Origin: Bacillota bacterium
GTDB taxonomy: Bacteria > Bacillota > Clostridia > Oscillospirales > Oscillospiraceae
NCBI GenBank assembly: GCA_030529825.1
Contig: JAUMWD010000013.1
Location: 1 to 46,342 of the forward strand
Length of the DNA stretch: 46,342 bases
Reading direction: 5' to 3'
The translations under genes and the position numbers were made by a program. The notes below the pieces were generated by a model. That model ran no database searches. It saw only the letters and a list, made by a program, of their open reading frames with translations, and had not been told where the DNA came from. Each line of letters opens with the position of its first letter. The first letter of the stretch is position 1. Below are positions 8,723-17,496 of this stretch, one piece after another.

Positions 8723-8755
8723 TCCCGCATGGACCGGAGGCTCCCTCCGGCGGGA
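8723..8755 (+). promoter_or_regulatory. Leader hairpin upstream of rpsM
   Basis: CCGGAGG (8734-8740) and CCTCCGG (8744-8750) form a 7-bp stem with a CTC loop. An outer CCCG (8724-8727) pairs with CGGG (8751-8754). It lies in the 128-bp gap before rpsM, the longest gap in this part of the operon, and could be a leader structure or attenuator for the S13-S11-S4-alpha genes. There is no T-tract. A TATAAT at 8718-8723 has no well-placed -35, so I do not call a promoter. Confidence 0.4.
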
Positions 8756-8813
8756 ATAAGCCAACGGATCCGTAAAAATGCGGAATAAAAATCGAAAGGA
8801 ATGATCGATCAAT

Positions 8814-9182
8814 ATGGCACGTATAGCCGGCGTTGACCTGCCCAAGGACAAGAGAATCGAAATCGGACTCACTTATGTCTACGGTATCGGCAGAACCAGC
8901 GCAACCAAAATACTGGAAATGACCGGTATTAACCCCGACACCCGCGTAAAAGACCTCACCGAAGAGGAAGAGGCAAAGCTCCGTGAATGCATTGACAAGA
9001 ACTACATCGTAGAGGGCGACCTTCGCCGTTCCGTAGCTCTTGATATCAAGCGTCTCACCGAAATCGGCTGCTACCGTGGCCTGCGCCACCGCCGCGGCCT
9101 GCCCGTTCGTGGCCAGCGCAGCAAGACCAACGCACGTACCCGCAAGGGCCCGAAACGCACCATCGCAAATAAGAAGAAGTAA
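8814..9182 (+). CDS. rpsM: 30S ribosomal protein S13
   Basis: A 122-residue protein, beginning [21 protein letters not shown] and ending with the basic tail [29 protein letters not shown]13 lies in the head of the small subunit and contacts tRNA and the large subunit. Normal length. It starts the distal (alpha) section of the operon. Confidence 0.98.
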   Translation: MARIAGVDLPKDKRIEIGLTYVYGIGRTSATKILEMTGINPDTRVKDLTEEEEAKLRECIDKNYIVEGDLRRSVALDIKRLTEIGCYRGLRHRRGLPVRGQRSKTNARTRKGPKRTIANKKK

Positions 9183-9197
9183 GGAGGGATATGAATT

Positions 9198-9596
9198 ATG
9201 GCAGCAAATGCAAAGAAAAAAGTAAGAACACGCCGCAGAGAGCGTAAGAACATTGAAAAGGGCCAGGTTCATATCAGCTCTTCCTTCAACAACACCATGG
9301 TAACCATCACTGACACCCAGGGCAATGCCATTTCTTGGGCATCTGCAGGTGGCCAGGGCTTCCGTGGCAGCAGAAAGTCCACTCCCTTCGCAGCACAGAC
9401 CGCAGCAGAAGTAGCAGCTAAGGCAGCTATGGAGCATGGTCTCAAGACCGTCGAAGTATTCGTAAAGGGCCCCGGCTCAGGCCGTGAAGCCGCAATCCGC
9501 GCTCTCCAGACCGCAGGCCTGGAAGTAACGATGATCAAGGACGTAACTCCCATTCCTCACAATGGCTGCCGTCCTCCGAAGCGTCGTCGTGTCTAA
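9198..9596 (+). CDS. rpsK: 30S ribosomal protein S11
   Basis: A 132-residue protein with [19 protein letters not shown], the [22 protein letters not shown] helix and the C-terminal signature [19 protein letters not shown]11 lies near the E site and the mRNA path. A GGAGGGATATGAATT leader precedes the ATG. Confidence 0.98.
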   Translation: MAANAKKKVRTRRRERKNIEKGQVHISSSFNNTMVTITDTQGNAISWASAGGQGFRGSRKSTPFAAQTAAEVAAKAAMEHGLKTVEVFVKGPGSGREAAIRALQTAGLEVTMIKDVTPIPHNGCRPPKRRRV

Positions 9597-9614
9597 TGGA
9601 AGGAGGATATAATA

Positions 9615-10241
9615 ATGGCAAGATATACTGAAGCAGTTTGCCGCCAGTGCCGCAGAGAGGGCCAGAAGCTCTTCCTGAAGGGCGACCGCTGCTATACCGA
9701 CAAATGCGCTCTGGCTACCAGAGCATACGCACCCGGCCAGCATGGCCAGGGCCGCAGCAAGAGCTCCGAGTACGGCCAGCAGCTTCGTGAGAAGCAGAAG
9801 GCAAAGCGTTTCTACGGCGTTCTTGAGAGCCAGTTCCGCAGCTACTACGAAATGGCAGAGCGTCGCCCCGGCAAGACCGGTGAGAACCTCCTCTCCATTC
9901 TCGAATGCCGTCTTGACAATGTTGTCTACCGCCTCGGCTTTGCAATGAGCCGTGCAGAGGCACGCCAGATGGTTTCCCATGGCCACTTTACCGTTAACGG
10001 CCGCAAGGTCAACATCCCCAGCTACCAGGTAAAGCCCGGCATGGTTATCACTCTCAAAGAGAGCAGCCGTGGCATTGAGAAGATCAAGGCCAACATTGAG
10101 GCAAATGCTTTCCGTCCCGCACCCAAGTGGCTTGAGTACGATGCAAACAACCTTATCGCAAAGGTCGTTGCAGCACCTGCACGCGACGATATCGACCTCC
10201 CCATCGAGGAGCACCTCATCGTCGAGTTGTACTCCAAGTAA
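9615..10241 (+). CDS. rpsD: 30S ribosomal protein S4, zinc-binding form
   Basis: A 208-residue protein. The N-terminus has four cysteines (CRQC, then C and C in [11 protein letters not shown]) that would bind zinc, as in other C+ S4 proteins. The S4 RNA-binding domain reads [28 protein letters not shown]4 nucleates small-subunit assembly and is an autoregulator of ribosomal operons in several bacteria. It sits between S11 and RNA polymerase alpha, the standard order. Confidence 0.98.
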   Translation: MARYTEAVCRQCRREGQKLFLKGDRCYTDKCALATRAYAPGQHGQGRSKSSEYGQQLREKQKAKRFYGVLESQFRSYYEMAERRPGKTGENLLSILECRLDNVVYRLGFAMSRAEARQMVSHGHFTVNGRKVNIPSYQVKPGMVITLKESSRGIEKIKANIEANAFRPAPKWLEYDANNLIAKVVAAPARDDIDLPIEEHLIVELYSK

Positions 10242-10277
10242 TACAGACACCCTCATTGGTAAGCTGAACAAACTCAG

Positions 10278-10295
10278 GGCGTTCGCGTGAACGCC
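10278..10295 (+). promoter_or_regulatory. Hairpin in the rpsD-rpoA gap
   Basis: GGCGTTC (10278-10284) pairs perfectly with GAACGCC (10289-10295) around a GCGT loop, in the 83-bp gap before rpoA. No T-tract follows. It could stabilise the message or tune rpoA translation; nothing in the sequence decides this. Confidence 0.4.
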
Positions 10296-10324
10296 GAACT
10301 TAAAATAGGAGGGTTATATTTAAT

Positions 10325-11275
10325 ATGATCGAAATTGAAAAGCCCCGCATCGAATGTATAGAGACACCCGCCGACAGTGCTTACGGTAAGTACATCGTCG
10401 AGCCTCTGGAGCGTGGCTATGGCACGACACTTGGTAACTCTCTGCGCAGGGTTTTATTGTCCTCACTTCCCGGTACCGCTGTAACCAGCATCAGAATAGC
10501 CGGTGTTCAGCATGAGTTCTCCACCATCCCCGGTGTTAAGGAGGATGTGACAGAGATCGTTCTTAATATCAAGAGCATCATTGCACGCCTCCACTCCGAA
10601 GGTGAAAAGACTGTCCGCATTGAAGCCGTAGGCGAAGGCGTTGTCACCGCCGGCGACATCAAGGGAGACAGTGAGATTGAGATACTCAATCCGGAACAGC
10701 CTATCGCAACCCTCGGCCCCGACGGTGCGCTCTCCATGGAGCTCACCTTCGACCACGGCAGAGGCTATGTGTCCGCTGACAAGAACAAGAACCCCCAGAC
10801 CGCAATCGGGACCATCCCTGTTGATTCTATCTATACTCCTGTCATCAAGGTCAACTACTCTGTTGAGAATACCCGCGTAGGTAATCAGACAGACTATGAC
10901 AAGCTGACTTTGGAGGTATGGACTGACAAGACCATCACCGCAAGAGACGCAGTTTCTCTGGGTGCAAAGATTCTCTGCGACCACTTCACTCTGTTCACCG
11001 ACCTGTCTGAAACCATCAGCAACCACAGCACTGTTGTGGAAAGAGTCGAGGCACAGCATGATAAGGTCCTTGAGATGACAATTGAAGAACTTGACCTGTC
11101 CGTAAGAAGTTTCAACTGCCTCAAGCGCGCAAATATCAATACTGTCGAGGACCTCATCTCCAAGACTCAGGACGAGATGATAAAGGTCCGCAACCTCGGA
11201 CGCAAGTCTCTTGAAGAGGTCGAGCATAAGCTGGCCATGATGGGACTGTCTTTGGCATCCGAAGATAACCAGTAA
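10325..11275 (+). CDS. rpoA: RNA polymerase alpha subunit
   Basis: A 316-residue protein. The N-terminal assembly domain has [25 protein letters not shown] (positions 25-50). The C-terminal domain, residues about 245-305, reads [22 protein letters not shown] and [19 protein letters not shown] and contacts UP elements and activators. It is preceded by AGGAGG and sits between rpsD and rplQ as in nearly all bacteria. Confidence 0.98.
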   Translation: MIEIEKPRIECIETPADSAYGKYIVEPLERGYGTTLGNSLRRVLLSSLPGTAVTSIRIAGVQHEFSTIPGVKEDVTEIVLNIKSIIARLHSEGEKTVRIEAVGEGVVTAGDIKGDSEIEILNPEQPIATLGPDGALSMELTFDHGRGYVSADKNKNPQTAIGTIPVDSIYTPVIKVNYSVENTRVGNQTDYDKLTLEVWTDKTITARDAVSLGAKILCDHFTLFTDLSETISNHSTVVERVEAQHDKVLEMTIEELDLSVRSFNCLKRANINTVEDLISKTQDEMIKVRNLGRKSLEEVEHKLAMMGLSLASEDNQ

Positions 11276-11301
11276 GCTCTCAAGAAGGAGGAAGAAGCAA
11301 A

Positions 11302-11643
11302 ATGCCTGGTACAAGAAAGCTCGGCAAGACCACCGATCAGCGCATGGCAATGCTCCGTCAGCAGGTAACTGACCTGCTGGACAAGGGCACTATGACCACA
11401 ACTGTCACCCGTGCAAAGGAAATCGCACCCCTGGCCGAGAATATCATAACCCTGGGTAAGAAGAAGAATCTCGCAGCATACCGTCAGATTCTTTCCTTCA
11501 TCACCCGCAAGGAAGTTGCAAGAAAGGCTTGCAACGAGCTGGCAGACAAGTATGCAGACCGTAATGGCGGCTACACCCGCATTACCCGCATCGGACCCCG
11601 TCGCGGCGACGCAGCCGAGATGGCAGTCATCGAACTCGTCTGA
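11302..11643 (+). CDS. rplQ: 50S ribosomal protein L17
   Basis: A 113-residue protein, the short bacterial form of L17. It begins MPGTRKLGKTTDQRMAMLR and ends GGYTRITRIGPRRGDAAEMAVIELV. It is the last gene of the operon and is followed within 15 bases by a strong terminator. The last 48 bases of the gene recur as a degenerate second copy 204 bases downstream. Confidence 0.98.
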   Translation: MPGTRKLGKTTDQRMAMLRQQVTDLLDKGTMTTTVTRAKEIAPLAENIITLGKKKNLAAYRQILSFITRKEVARKACNELADKYADRNGGYTRITRIGPRRGDAAEMAVIELV

Positions 11644-11656
11644 TTTACACAAAATT

Positions 11657-11684
11657 AAAGCACCGCTTCGGCGGTGCTTTTTTT
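11657..11684 (+). terminator. Rho-independent terminator of the ribosomal operon
   Basis: AAAGCACCGC (11657-11666) and GCGGTGCTTT (11671-11680) form a perfect stem with a TTCG tetraloop, followed by T residues through 11684. It lies 14 bases after rplQ. Confidence 0.95.
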
Positions 11685-11799
11685 ATGTAAAAATGCCGAT
11701 GCGGTGGGGTCCGATATCATCTCCGTCGGTTGCCGCGAAAGCGGCGAGACGGAGGAAAAATTAAATCAAAGGCTTTTGGCGGCGAAGCCGACACAAAAG

Positions 11800-11857
11800 C
11801 CCCGTCGCGGCGACGCAGCCGAGATGGCAGTCATCGAGCTTGTCTGATATACACATA
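11800..11857 (+). pseudogene. Duplicated 3' end of rplQ (remnant)
   Basis: Bases 11800-11857 repeat 11596-11653, the last 48 bases of rplQ plus its trailer, at a constant offset of 204. Only a few differences are seen (for example GAGCTT for GAACTC and GATATAC for GATTTAC). In the coding part the differences are mostly synonymous and the in-frame TGA is kept. There is no start codon or upstream rplQ sequence, so it cannot make L17. Two further hairpins fill the space between the copies: 11721-11754 (CTCCGTC/GACGGAG with an inner GCCGC-GAAA-GCGGC) and 11771-11801 (GGCTTTTG/CAAAAGCC). Confidence 0.85.
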
Positions 11858-11892
11858 AAAAACACCGCGCTTATAAATCTAACGGGTGTCGG

Positions 11893-11937
11893 TATGCGTT
11901 TACGCATATTGAAAAAAGTCGTAATTCGTGGTAAAAT
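11893..11937 (+). promoter_or_regulatory. Promoter with adjacent inverted repeat, upstream of the racemase gene
   Basis: TTGAAA (11909-11914) and TAAAAT (11932-11937) are separated by exactly 17 bases, a good vegetative promoter. Touching its -35 is a 6-bp inverted repeat TATGCG-TTTA-CGCATA (11893-11908), which may be an operator. The gene start is 29 bases after the -10. Confidence 0.65.
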
Positions 11938-11966
11938 CAGTAGCATAAAGCATTAGGGTGAAGATA

Positions 11967-12680
11967 ATGATCAATTCACGCAAGGTCATAGGCATTATAG
12001 GGGGAATGGGCCCCATGGCTACGGCCGATATGTTCAGAAAAATTATTGAGAGAACAGATGCCTCCTGTGACAGAGAGCATCTGCATATCCTCATTGATAA
12101 CAATACGGATATCCCCGACAGAACAGCAAGCATACTTGCAGGCTCCGATGAACCTGTGAGCTATATGGTGGCGTCGGCAAAGCGTCTTGCAGACGCAGGA
12201 GCAGATATGCTCATCATTTCCTGTGACACCTCCCATTTCTTCTACAATAAGGTGGCCGCTAACTGCGAGATTCCCATTCTTCATATGCCGGAGGAGACAG
12301 CAAAGGTCATGTCTAAAATGGGCATACGCTGCGCCGGACTTTTAGCAACAGTCGGTACCTTGAAGAGCGAAGTGTATGACAAAATCTTTGCCAAGTACGG
12401 AATTGAGATTGTTAAGCCTGATGATGAGGGCCAGAAAAAGCTCATGCACATGATATATGACGAGGTCAAGGCCGGTAAATGCGCTGATACCGCTGCCCTT
12501 GACAGCACGCTTGATAAGATGGAGGAGCAGGGCTGTGAGGCCTTTATCCTCGGCTGTACGGAGCTTCCCATTGCCTATGAGGGGTATACAGGCCGAAACT
12601 TCCTTGACCCCGCTGTTTGCGTTGCCGAAACGGCAATTGTTGCCGCCGGCGGAAAGCTGAAATCAGAGGTGACAGTATGA
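11967..12680 (+). CDS. Aspartate/glutamate racemase family protein
   Basis: A 237-residue cytoplasmic enzyme of the PLP-independent Asp/Glu racemase family. The N-terminus has VIGIIGGMGPMATADMFRKI. The two catalytic cysteines are probably the one in IISCDTSHFF and the one in ILGCTELPI. In aspartate racemases the first site usually reads CNT; here it is CDT. The start at ATG 11967 is preferred over GTG 11958 because AGGGTGA at 11955-11961 is correctly placed for it. The stop overlaps the next gene by four bases, so it is coupled to a binding-protein gene. The substrate is probably aspartate or a related amino acid, but this is not shown. Confidence 0.8.
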   Translation: MINSRKVIGIIGGMGPMATADMFRKIIERTDASCDREHLHILIDNNTDIPDRTASILAGSDEPVSYMVASAKRLADAGADMLIISCDTSHFFYNKVAANCEIPILHMPEETAKVMSKMGIRCAGLLATVGTLKSEVYDKIFAKYGIEIVKPDDEGQKKLMHMIYDEVKAGKCADTAALDSTLDKMEEQGCEAFILGCTELPIAYEGYTGRNFLDPAVCVAETAIVAAGGKLKSEVTV

Positions 12681-13636
12681 AAAAAATTATCGCACTGCTT
12701 CTGTGCGTTGTGACGCTATTTGCTCTTTGCGCCTGCACCGCGGAGGAGCCTGTGGATGAGCCGGAGGAAACCGAGTCTGTCGATGAATATGCACCGGTGA
12801 GCTTTGAAAACCACGGTAAGGATATTACCGTTAAGGAAATGCCTCAAAAGGTCGTTACCGCAGGGCCTAACTGCACGGAGCTTTTCTGCGCTTTGGGTCT
12901 TTCGGATATGGTAATCGGCAAGTGTATGTCAAATCACAGCATCGGTACCCTTGAGGAGCTTTCCGATGACTATTACTCAATCCCCGACATTGCGGTGGGG
13001 TATCCCACCTATGATCAGCTTGCGGAAAGCGGATGTGATTTTCTCTGTACTACGGACTGGATTTTCGGTGAAGAGCTTACCATAAAATCCTTGGAAAATG
13101 CGGGCATTACCGTGTTCGTGATGAACAGTGACAGCATTGGAGATATGTACGGCGATATTCGCACTATTGCAAAGATATTTGATGTGAGCAGTGAAGCAGA
13201 AGAGCTGATTTCCGCCGATGCCGCAGAAATCAGCGACATTGCAGTTGTGCTTCCCGAGGAGCCGCTGCGTGTCCTCGTGCTGGACAGCTTTTTCGGCGAC
13301 AAGCTTTATGTCACCGGCGCATACGGCTATGAAAATGAGCTGATTAATTCCGCCGGCGGCGTCAATGTGTTCGCTGACCTTGAAAATGACTGGGACGCCG
13401 TAAGTCTTGAGGATGTGGTTGATGCAGATCCCGACTTCATCATAATCCATGACTATCAGGGCTCGGACTATAATGAAAAGCTAAATCTCATTCAGGAAAA
13501 TCCCGAGCTTTCACAGCTTGAATGTGTTAAGAGTGGGCGCATATTGTGCGTACCCCTTGAAAACACCTTCCCCGGTGTTCGCTGCAGCTTAACCGTCGAG
13601 ATGATTGCCACTGCAATGTATCCCGACCTGTTTTGA
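12677..13636 (+). CDS. ABC transporter substrate-binding lipoprotein (siderophore/cobalamin type)
   Basis: A 319-residue lipoprotein. A signal peptide MKKIIALLLCVVTLFALCAC carries the lipobox LCAC, so it is anchored outside the membrane. The body matches the periplasmic binding protein fold for iron-siderophore or B12 uptake (family PF01497): a MPQKVVTAGPNCTELFCALG opening, DFLCTTDWIFGEEL in the middle, and AVSLEDVVDADPDFIIIHD. The true start is ATG 12677 within ATGA of the racemase stop. No permease or ATPase gene lies nearby, so it either serves a transporter encoded elsewhere or is a sensor. The ligand is unknown. Confidence 0.82.
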   Translation: MKKIIALLLCVVTLFALCACTAEEPVDEPEETESVDEYAPVSFENHGKDITVKEMPQKVVTAGPNCTELFCALGLSDMVIGKCMSNHSIGTLEELSDDYYSIPDIAVGYPTYDQLAESGCDFLCTTDWIFGEELTIKSLENAGITVFVMNSDSIGDMYGDIRTIAKIFDVSSEAEELISADAAEISDIAVVLPEEPLRVLVLDSFFGDKLYVTGAYGYENELINSAGGVNVFADLENDWDAVSLEDVVDADPDFIIIHDYQGSDYNEKLNLIQENPELSQLECVKSGRILCVPLENTFPGVRCSLTVEMIATAMYPDLF

Positions 13637-13646
13637 ATGCATAATG

Positions 13647-13677
13647 AAAAAATCTCCCTCATTGAGGGAGATTTTTT
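13647..13677. terminator. Bidirectional terminator hairpin
   Basis: A perfect 14-bp stem, AAAAAATCTCCCTC (13647-13660) with GAGGGAGATTTTTT (13664-13677) and an ATT loop. It ends the racemase/lipoprotein transcript. Its T-run directly abuts the GGAG (13678-13681) ribosome binding site of the next gene, so this hairpin may also control that gene. Confidence 0.85.
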
Positions 13678-13688
13678 GGAGAAAGACT

Positions 13689-14525
13689 ATGTTCAGTAAA
13701 GCCTATGTTGAAATAACGAATATCTGCAACCTTAACTGCTCCTTTTGCCACGGAACGAAAAGAGCGCCACGCCGCATGAGCACGGAGGAATTCTCCCTTG
13801 TGGTTGAGAGGCTTAAGGGACATACAAGGCATATTTACTTCCACCTCATGGGCGAGCCTCTTACCCATCCGGATCTGCCCGAGCTTCTGCATATTGCTGC
13901 CCTGCAAGATATGAACTGTTGTATAACCACCAACGGCTTTCTGCTTGAAAAGTGCAGGGAAACGCTTAAAAATGCGGAAAGACTGTATAAAATCAGCGTT
14001 TCTCTTCACAGCTTTGAGGCAAACCCAAGCAGCTTGAGTCTGGAGGAATACCTTGAATGCGTGTGGAAGACAATAGTGCCGCTTGCGGAAAGAGGCACTA
14101 TTTGCGCTCTGCGCCTTTGGAATGATGGCGGTGAGAACAGCATGAACGGTGAGATTCTTGAATTTTTGAAGAGTAAGGCAAGGGGAGAGTGGCAGGAAAC
14201 AAGAACGGGAAGCCTTCGCCTTGAGGAGAATATTTACCTTGAAAATGCCGCAAGGTTCGAGTGGCCCGATATTAACGCGCCGGAATACGGCGTACAGTTC
14301 TGCCACGGCCTGCGTGATCAGCTTGCGGTGCTCTGTGACGGCACAGTGGTTCCATGCTGCCTTGATGCCGAGGGCGAAATAAATTTAGGAAACATATTCA
14401 AACAGTCTCCGGAGGAAATTCTTTCTTCTGACAGGGCAAAGACACTGTACCGTGGCTTTTCGGAGAGAAAGCCCACAGAGGAGCTGTGCCGCAGATGCGG
14501 CTACGCCGCAAGATTTAACAAATAA
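13689..14525 (+). CDS. Radical SAM/SPASM-domain protein of unknown function
   Basis: A 278-residue protein. CNLNCSFC near residue 15 is the CxxxCxxC cluster motif that binds the 4Fe-4S cluster and SAM. A C-terminal SPASM-like region has CDGTVVPCCLDAEGEINLGN and CRRCGYAARF, which would hold an auxiliary cluster. Such enzymes often modify peptides or proteins, but no precursor peptide gene is visible nearby. The start ATG 13689 has GGAG at 13678-13681 and gives the usual short lead before the cluster motif. It is isolated between two terminators. Confidence 0.82.
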   Translation: MFSKAYVEITNICNLNCSFCHGTKRAPRRMSTEEFSLVVERLKGHTRHIYFHLMGEPLTHPDLPELLHIAALQDMNCCITTNGFLLEKCRETLKNAERLYKISVSLHSFEANPSSLSLEEYLECVWKTIVPLAERGTICALRLWNDGGENSMNGEILEFLKSKARGEWQETRTGSLRLEENIYLENAARFEWPDINAPEYGVQFCHGLRDQLAVLCDGTVVPCCLDAEGEINLGNIFKQSPEEILSSDRAKTLYRGFSERKPTEELCRRCGYAARFNK

Positions 14526-14567
14526 AAAATACACCCTTTTGGGATTGCCCCAAAGGGTGTATTTTTT
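14524..14567. terminator. Bidirectional terminator between the radical SAM gene and greA
   Basis: AAAAAATACACCC (14524-14536) pairs with GGGTGTATTTTTT (14555-14567), with a mostly paired interior around 14537-14554. It overlaps the last bases of the radical SAM gene and ends three bases before the convergent greA stop, so it can serve both strands. Confidence 0.9.
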
Positions 14568-14569
14568 CG

Positions 14570-15070
14570 TCAGAAGCTGCGGAGAGGCGCGCTGCCGTCA
14601 TCCTCACTCTTTGTGATATTGCGGATTTCAGCCTCATAACTGTAATTGTCGTTTACAACAACTGTTATTCTGTCACCGACTCTGCGGCCCAGCACGGATT
14701 TTCCGAAGGGTGATTCTCTGCTGATGAGGCCCTTTAGGGGATCGCAGCGTACTGTTGTAACCACCTGAATGATCTGGGTTTCGTCATCCTCGGGGATGTA
14801 GATTTCCACCTTGTCGAAAAGTCCCACCTCGTCTGCGGCGGAATCTGTACCGATGATTTTTGCCGTGGCAATCATTTTTTCCAGATATCTGATCCTGCTG
14901 CGATTTTTGTTCTGCGCGCGCTTTGCTTCCTTGTACTCAAAGTTCTCGCTGAGATCACCGAAGGCTCGGGTGCGCTTAACCTCCTCAATGAGCTCCGGCA
15001 TGAGCTTGTTGCGCTCATCGAGCTCATCCTTCATTTTCTGTATATCAAGGCTTGTAAGTTCGTCATTCAT
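14570..15070 (-). CDS. greA: Transcription elongation factor GreA family
   Basis: A 166-residue protein. An N-terminal coiled coil (LTSLDIQKMKDELDERNKLMP) carries the acidic tip AFGDLSENFEYKEAKRAQ, which reaches the polymerase active site to stimulate cleavage of backtracked RNA. The C-terminal domain reads ISRESPFGKSVLGRRVGD. The ATG at 15070 has GAAGG at a normal distance. A longer reading from 15124 adds an unrelated leader and is not used. It is divergent from the surface operon that starts at 15336. Confidence 0.93.
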   Translation of the reverse strand: MNDELTSLDIQKMKDELDERNKLMPELIEEVKRTRAFGDLSENFEYKEAKRAQNKNRSRIRYLEKMIATAKIIGTDSAADEVGLFDKVEIYIPEDDETQIIQVVTTVRCDPLKGLISRESPFGKSVLGRRVGDRITVVVNDNYSYEAEIRNITKSEDDGSAPLRSF

Positions 15071-15258
15071 GGATATTACCTTCTTTCCGCAGAATATTAT
15101 ACACCATTTCAAGCGATATTGCAAAGCGGCTGCGAAAAGTCGAGCTTGAAAGGGGGTGAAAACAATATATAGTATGCGACAATAGCGCTAATACGGATAA
15201 AATGTAGTTTGAACTGCAAATAATTGCAAATTTCTGCTGAATATTTTAATAAAAAACA

Positions 15259-15287
15259 TTGTTTGAGTTGTATGTGTGTGATAAAAT
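15259..15287 (+). promoter_or_regulatory. Promoter of the transglutaminase/dlt-like operon
   Basis: TTGTTT (15259-15264) and TAAAAT (15282-15287) are 17 bases apart, with an extended -10 TG at 15279-15280. The 265-bp region between greA and the operon is AT-rich and otherwise featureless. The first gene starts 49 bases after the -10. Confidence 0.65.
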
Positions 15288-15335
15288 ATATATTTAGTCG
15301 AAATATGCTTTACAAAAAACATGGAGGTAAAAACC

Positions 15336-17486
15336 ATGAGAAAGAATCGTAAAAAAGATGAGACTGAAATTATAGAAAAGACCGAAGCTGCGGATAGCGA
15401 ACAGCTTGCGGAAGTTATTGAAAAGAGAGAGCCCGAGAAGAAGGAAAAGAAAACTCATAAGGGCCTGATTGTTCTTGTATCTGTAATTCTGGCTTTAGTC
15501 ATTGTGGCAGTTGTGATTGTTTTCGGCGTGTACCGCGGTGTGAATATCTGGGCATACGGCGAGCTGGGTGAAGGCCTTCCCGATGCCTCCGTCTTTGTCA
15601 AGGGCGACGGAACTGCCAAATATGTGGGCAATAACGATATCAGCCTCACCGAAGAGGGCAGCTATATTCTTACCATTGACAAGGACGGCTCCGAAAGAAA
15701 GGTGCTGCTCATTGTACGCGACACCAAGGCTCCCGACGCCGGCAACAAGGATGTGAAAATCACAATCGACGATACCATCACCGCAGAGGAAGCTCTTACG
15801 GATGTCAGTGATGCCGGTGAATATACCGTCGAGTGGCAGACCAAGCCCGAATTCGGCAAAGCTGGTACCTATGCCTCCGAAATCAAGCTGGAGGATAACC
15901 ACGGCAACAGCCGGGTTGTCACTGTGAATGTAATAATCCTCGGCTCCGTTGACCGCCTCGTTCATGAAGCGGGAGAGGCACGCCCCACCCTTGACGATTT
16001 CATGGTAGTTGAGCGTGATGAGGCTGAAATTCTCACGGATATGAGTACCATTGAGTGGAATGTCCCCGGAGACTATGAGGTGGAAATCAGCTTTGACGGT
16101 GAGACCTATACCTCTGTTCTTGAGATTGTGGACACCGTTGCTCCCGTACCCGACAAAATTTGCGCCGCAACCCTTAAGGACACTGAGGTTAAGGCGGAGG
16201 CCTTTACTCTCGGCTTTGAAGATGCCACCGAGGTGGAAAGCAAGCTCCTTGAGGAGCCTGATGTTTCCAAGTGCGGCGCCCTTACCTGCAAGCTGGTTGC
16301 CACCGACATGGGCGGCAACAGCACCGAATTTGAGGCACAGCTCATTGTTGCCGATAAAATCGTTGAGCTTGAGGCCGCAAACAAGACTATGACCGAAGCT
16401 GAAATCAAAGCAGCTCTGCCTGCAGAATATGCAGGCTACACCATTGATCCCGAGGCCTCCGAAATGGAGTTCCAGCTCACAGAGCTGGGCGCCCATGCAA
16501 TCTACCTTGAAAACGCGGAGAGCAAGGCTGTTGTGGCTATTGTCGTAAAGGATACAACCGCACCTGTTGCCGAAGGTATTGAATGCCCCTGCAGCACAGG
16601 ATATTACTGCGAGCCCATTAAGTTCGTAACCAATATTGTTGATATGAGCACCGTTAAGGCTGCCTTCGCGGAGGAGCCCGACTGGAGCACCGAGGGCACC
16701 CAGGAGGTTGAGATTGTTCTCACAGACCGCAGCGGCAACAGCACCACCGTAAAGGCAAAGGCTGTCATTTCCCCCGACAAAACCGCACCTGTGATTTATG
16801 CCGCAAAGGACCGCTATTGCTATGTAGGCGATGCCGTGGCATATTTCAAGGAGGTATTTGCCGAGGATAATGCCGATCCCAAGCCCGAGATTGATGTTGA
16901 TAAGTCCAAGGTTGACGCAAAGAAGGCGGGTACCTATGATGTAACCTACACCGCCACCGACGCAGAGGGCAACAGCTCATCCGTCACCGTAAAATTTACC
17001 TTCATTGAAAAGACCGTGAGTGAGGAAGACCTTCAGAAGGCGGTTGACACCGTCACCGCAAAGATTTTCACCGACGGTATGAGCAAGGAAGAAAAGGCTC
17101 TTGCAATATTCAACTACTGCTACGACAATATAACCTACTGGGGCGATTCCGATAAGACCGACCTCTACGGTGAGGCTTACCGCGGACTTACCGAGGGTGT
17201 GGGTGACTGCTACACCTTCTATGCCGCCACCTACATCCTGCTTCAGGAGATTGACGGTATTCAGGTGCTTTCCGTTGAGCGTATGAACGGCAAAACACAG
17301 CACTTCTGGTGTCTTGTAAATCTGGGCAGCGGCTGGTATCACTTTGATACCTGCAATGTAGGCCCCCAGCACTATAAGTGCTTTATGAAGATGAACTCCG
17401 ACCTTGCACCCTTGAGTCCCCAGTACTGGGTATTTGACCACAGCCTGTACCCTGAAGTTGCAACAACACCCTTTGTAATGCCTTAA
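15336..17486 (+). CDS. Membrane-anchored multi-domain protein with C-terminal transglutaminase-like domain
   Basis: A 716-residue protein. A charged cytoplasmic tail (1-43) is followed by one membrane helix (44-66). The outer part is a series of Ig-like beta domains, several ending in recurring motifs such as KDTTAPV, TDRSGNSTTV and TATDAEGNSSSV. The last 150 residues form a transglutaminase/protease-like domain with a plausible triad: Cys625 (GVGDCYTF), His656 (QHFW) and Asp671 (WYHFDT). Such domains cleave or cross-link peptide bonds at the cell surface. ATG 15336 with GGAGG at 15323-15327 is chosen over ATG 15321, which precedes that site. It leads a six-gene operon with dlt-like genes, so a role on the cell envelope is likely. 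The substrate is unknown. Confidence 0.85.
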   Translation: MRKNRKKDETEIIEKTEAADSEQLAEVIEKREPEKKEKKTHKGLIVLVSVILALVIVAVVIVFGVYRGVNIWAYGELGEGLPDASVFVKGDGTAKYVGNNDISLTEEGSYILTIDKDGSERKVLLIVRDTKAPDAGNKDVKITIDDTITAEEALTDVSDAGEYTVEWQTKPEFGKAGTYASEIKLEDNHGNSRVVTVNVIILGSVDRLVHEAGEARPTLDDFMVVERDEAEILTDMSTIEWNVPGDYEVEISFDGETYTSVLEIVDTVAPVPDKICAATLKDTEVKAEAFTLGFEDATEVESKLLEEPDVSKCGALTCKLVATDMGGNSTEFEAQLIVADKIVELEAANKTMTEAEIKAALPAEYAGYTIDPEASEMEFQLTELGAHAIYLENAESKAVVAIVVKDTTAPVAEGIECPCSTGYYCEPIKFVTNIVDMSTVKAAFAEEPDWSTEGTQEVEIVLTDRSGNSTTVKAKAVISPDKTAPVIYAAKDRYCYVGDAVAYFKEVFAEDNADPKPEIDVDKSKVDAKKAGTYDVTYTATDAEGNSSSVTVKFTFIEKTVSEEDLQKAVDTVTAKIFTDGMSKEEKALAIFNYCYDNITYWGDSDKTDLYGEAYRGLTEGVGDCYTFYAATYILLQEIDGIQVLSVERMNGKTQHFWCLVNLGSGWYHFDTCNVGPQHYKCFMKMNSDLAPLSPQYWVFDHSLYPEVATTPFVMP

Positions 17487-17496
17487 GGCCGATTTT

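Noticed and set aside
8701-8723. A promoter TTGTCT/TATAAT before rpsM
   Set aside because: The spacing is 11 bases, too short for a vegetative promoter.
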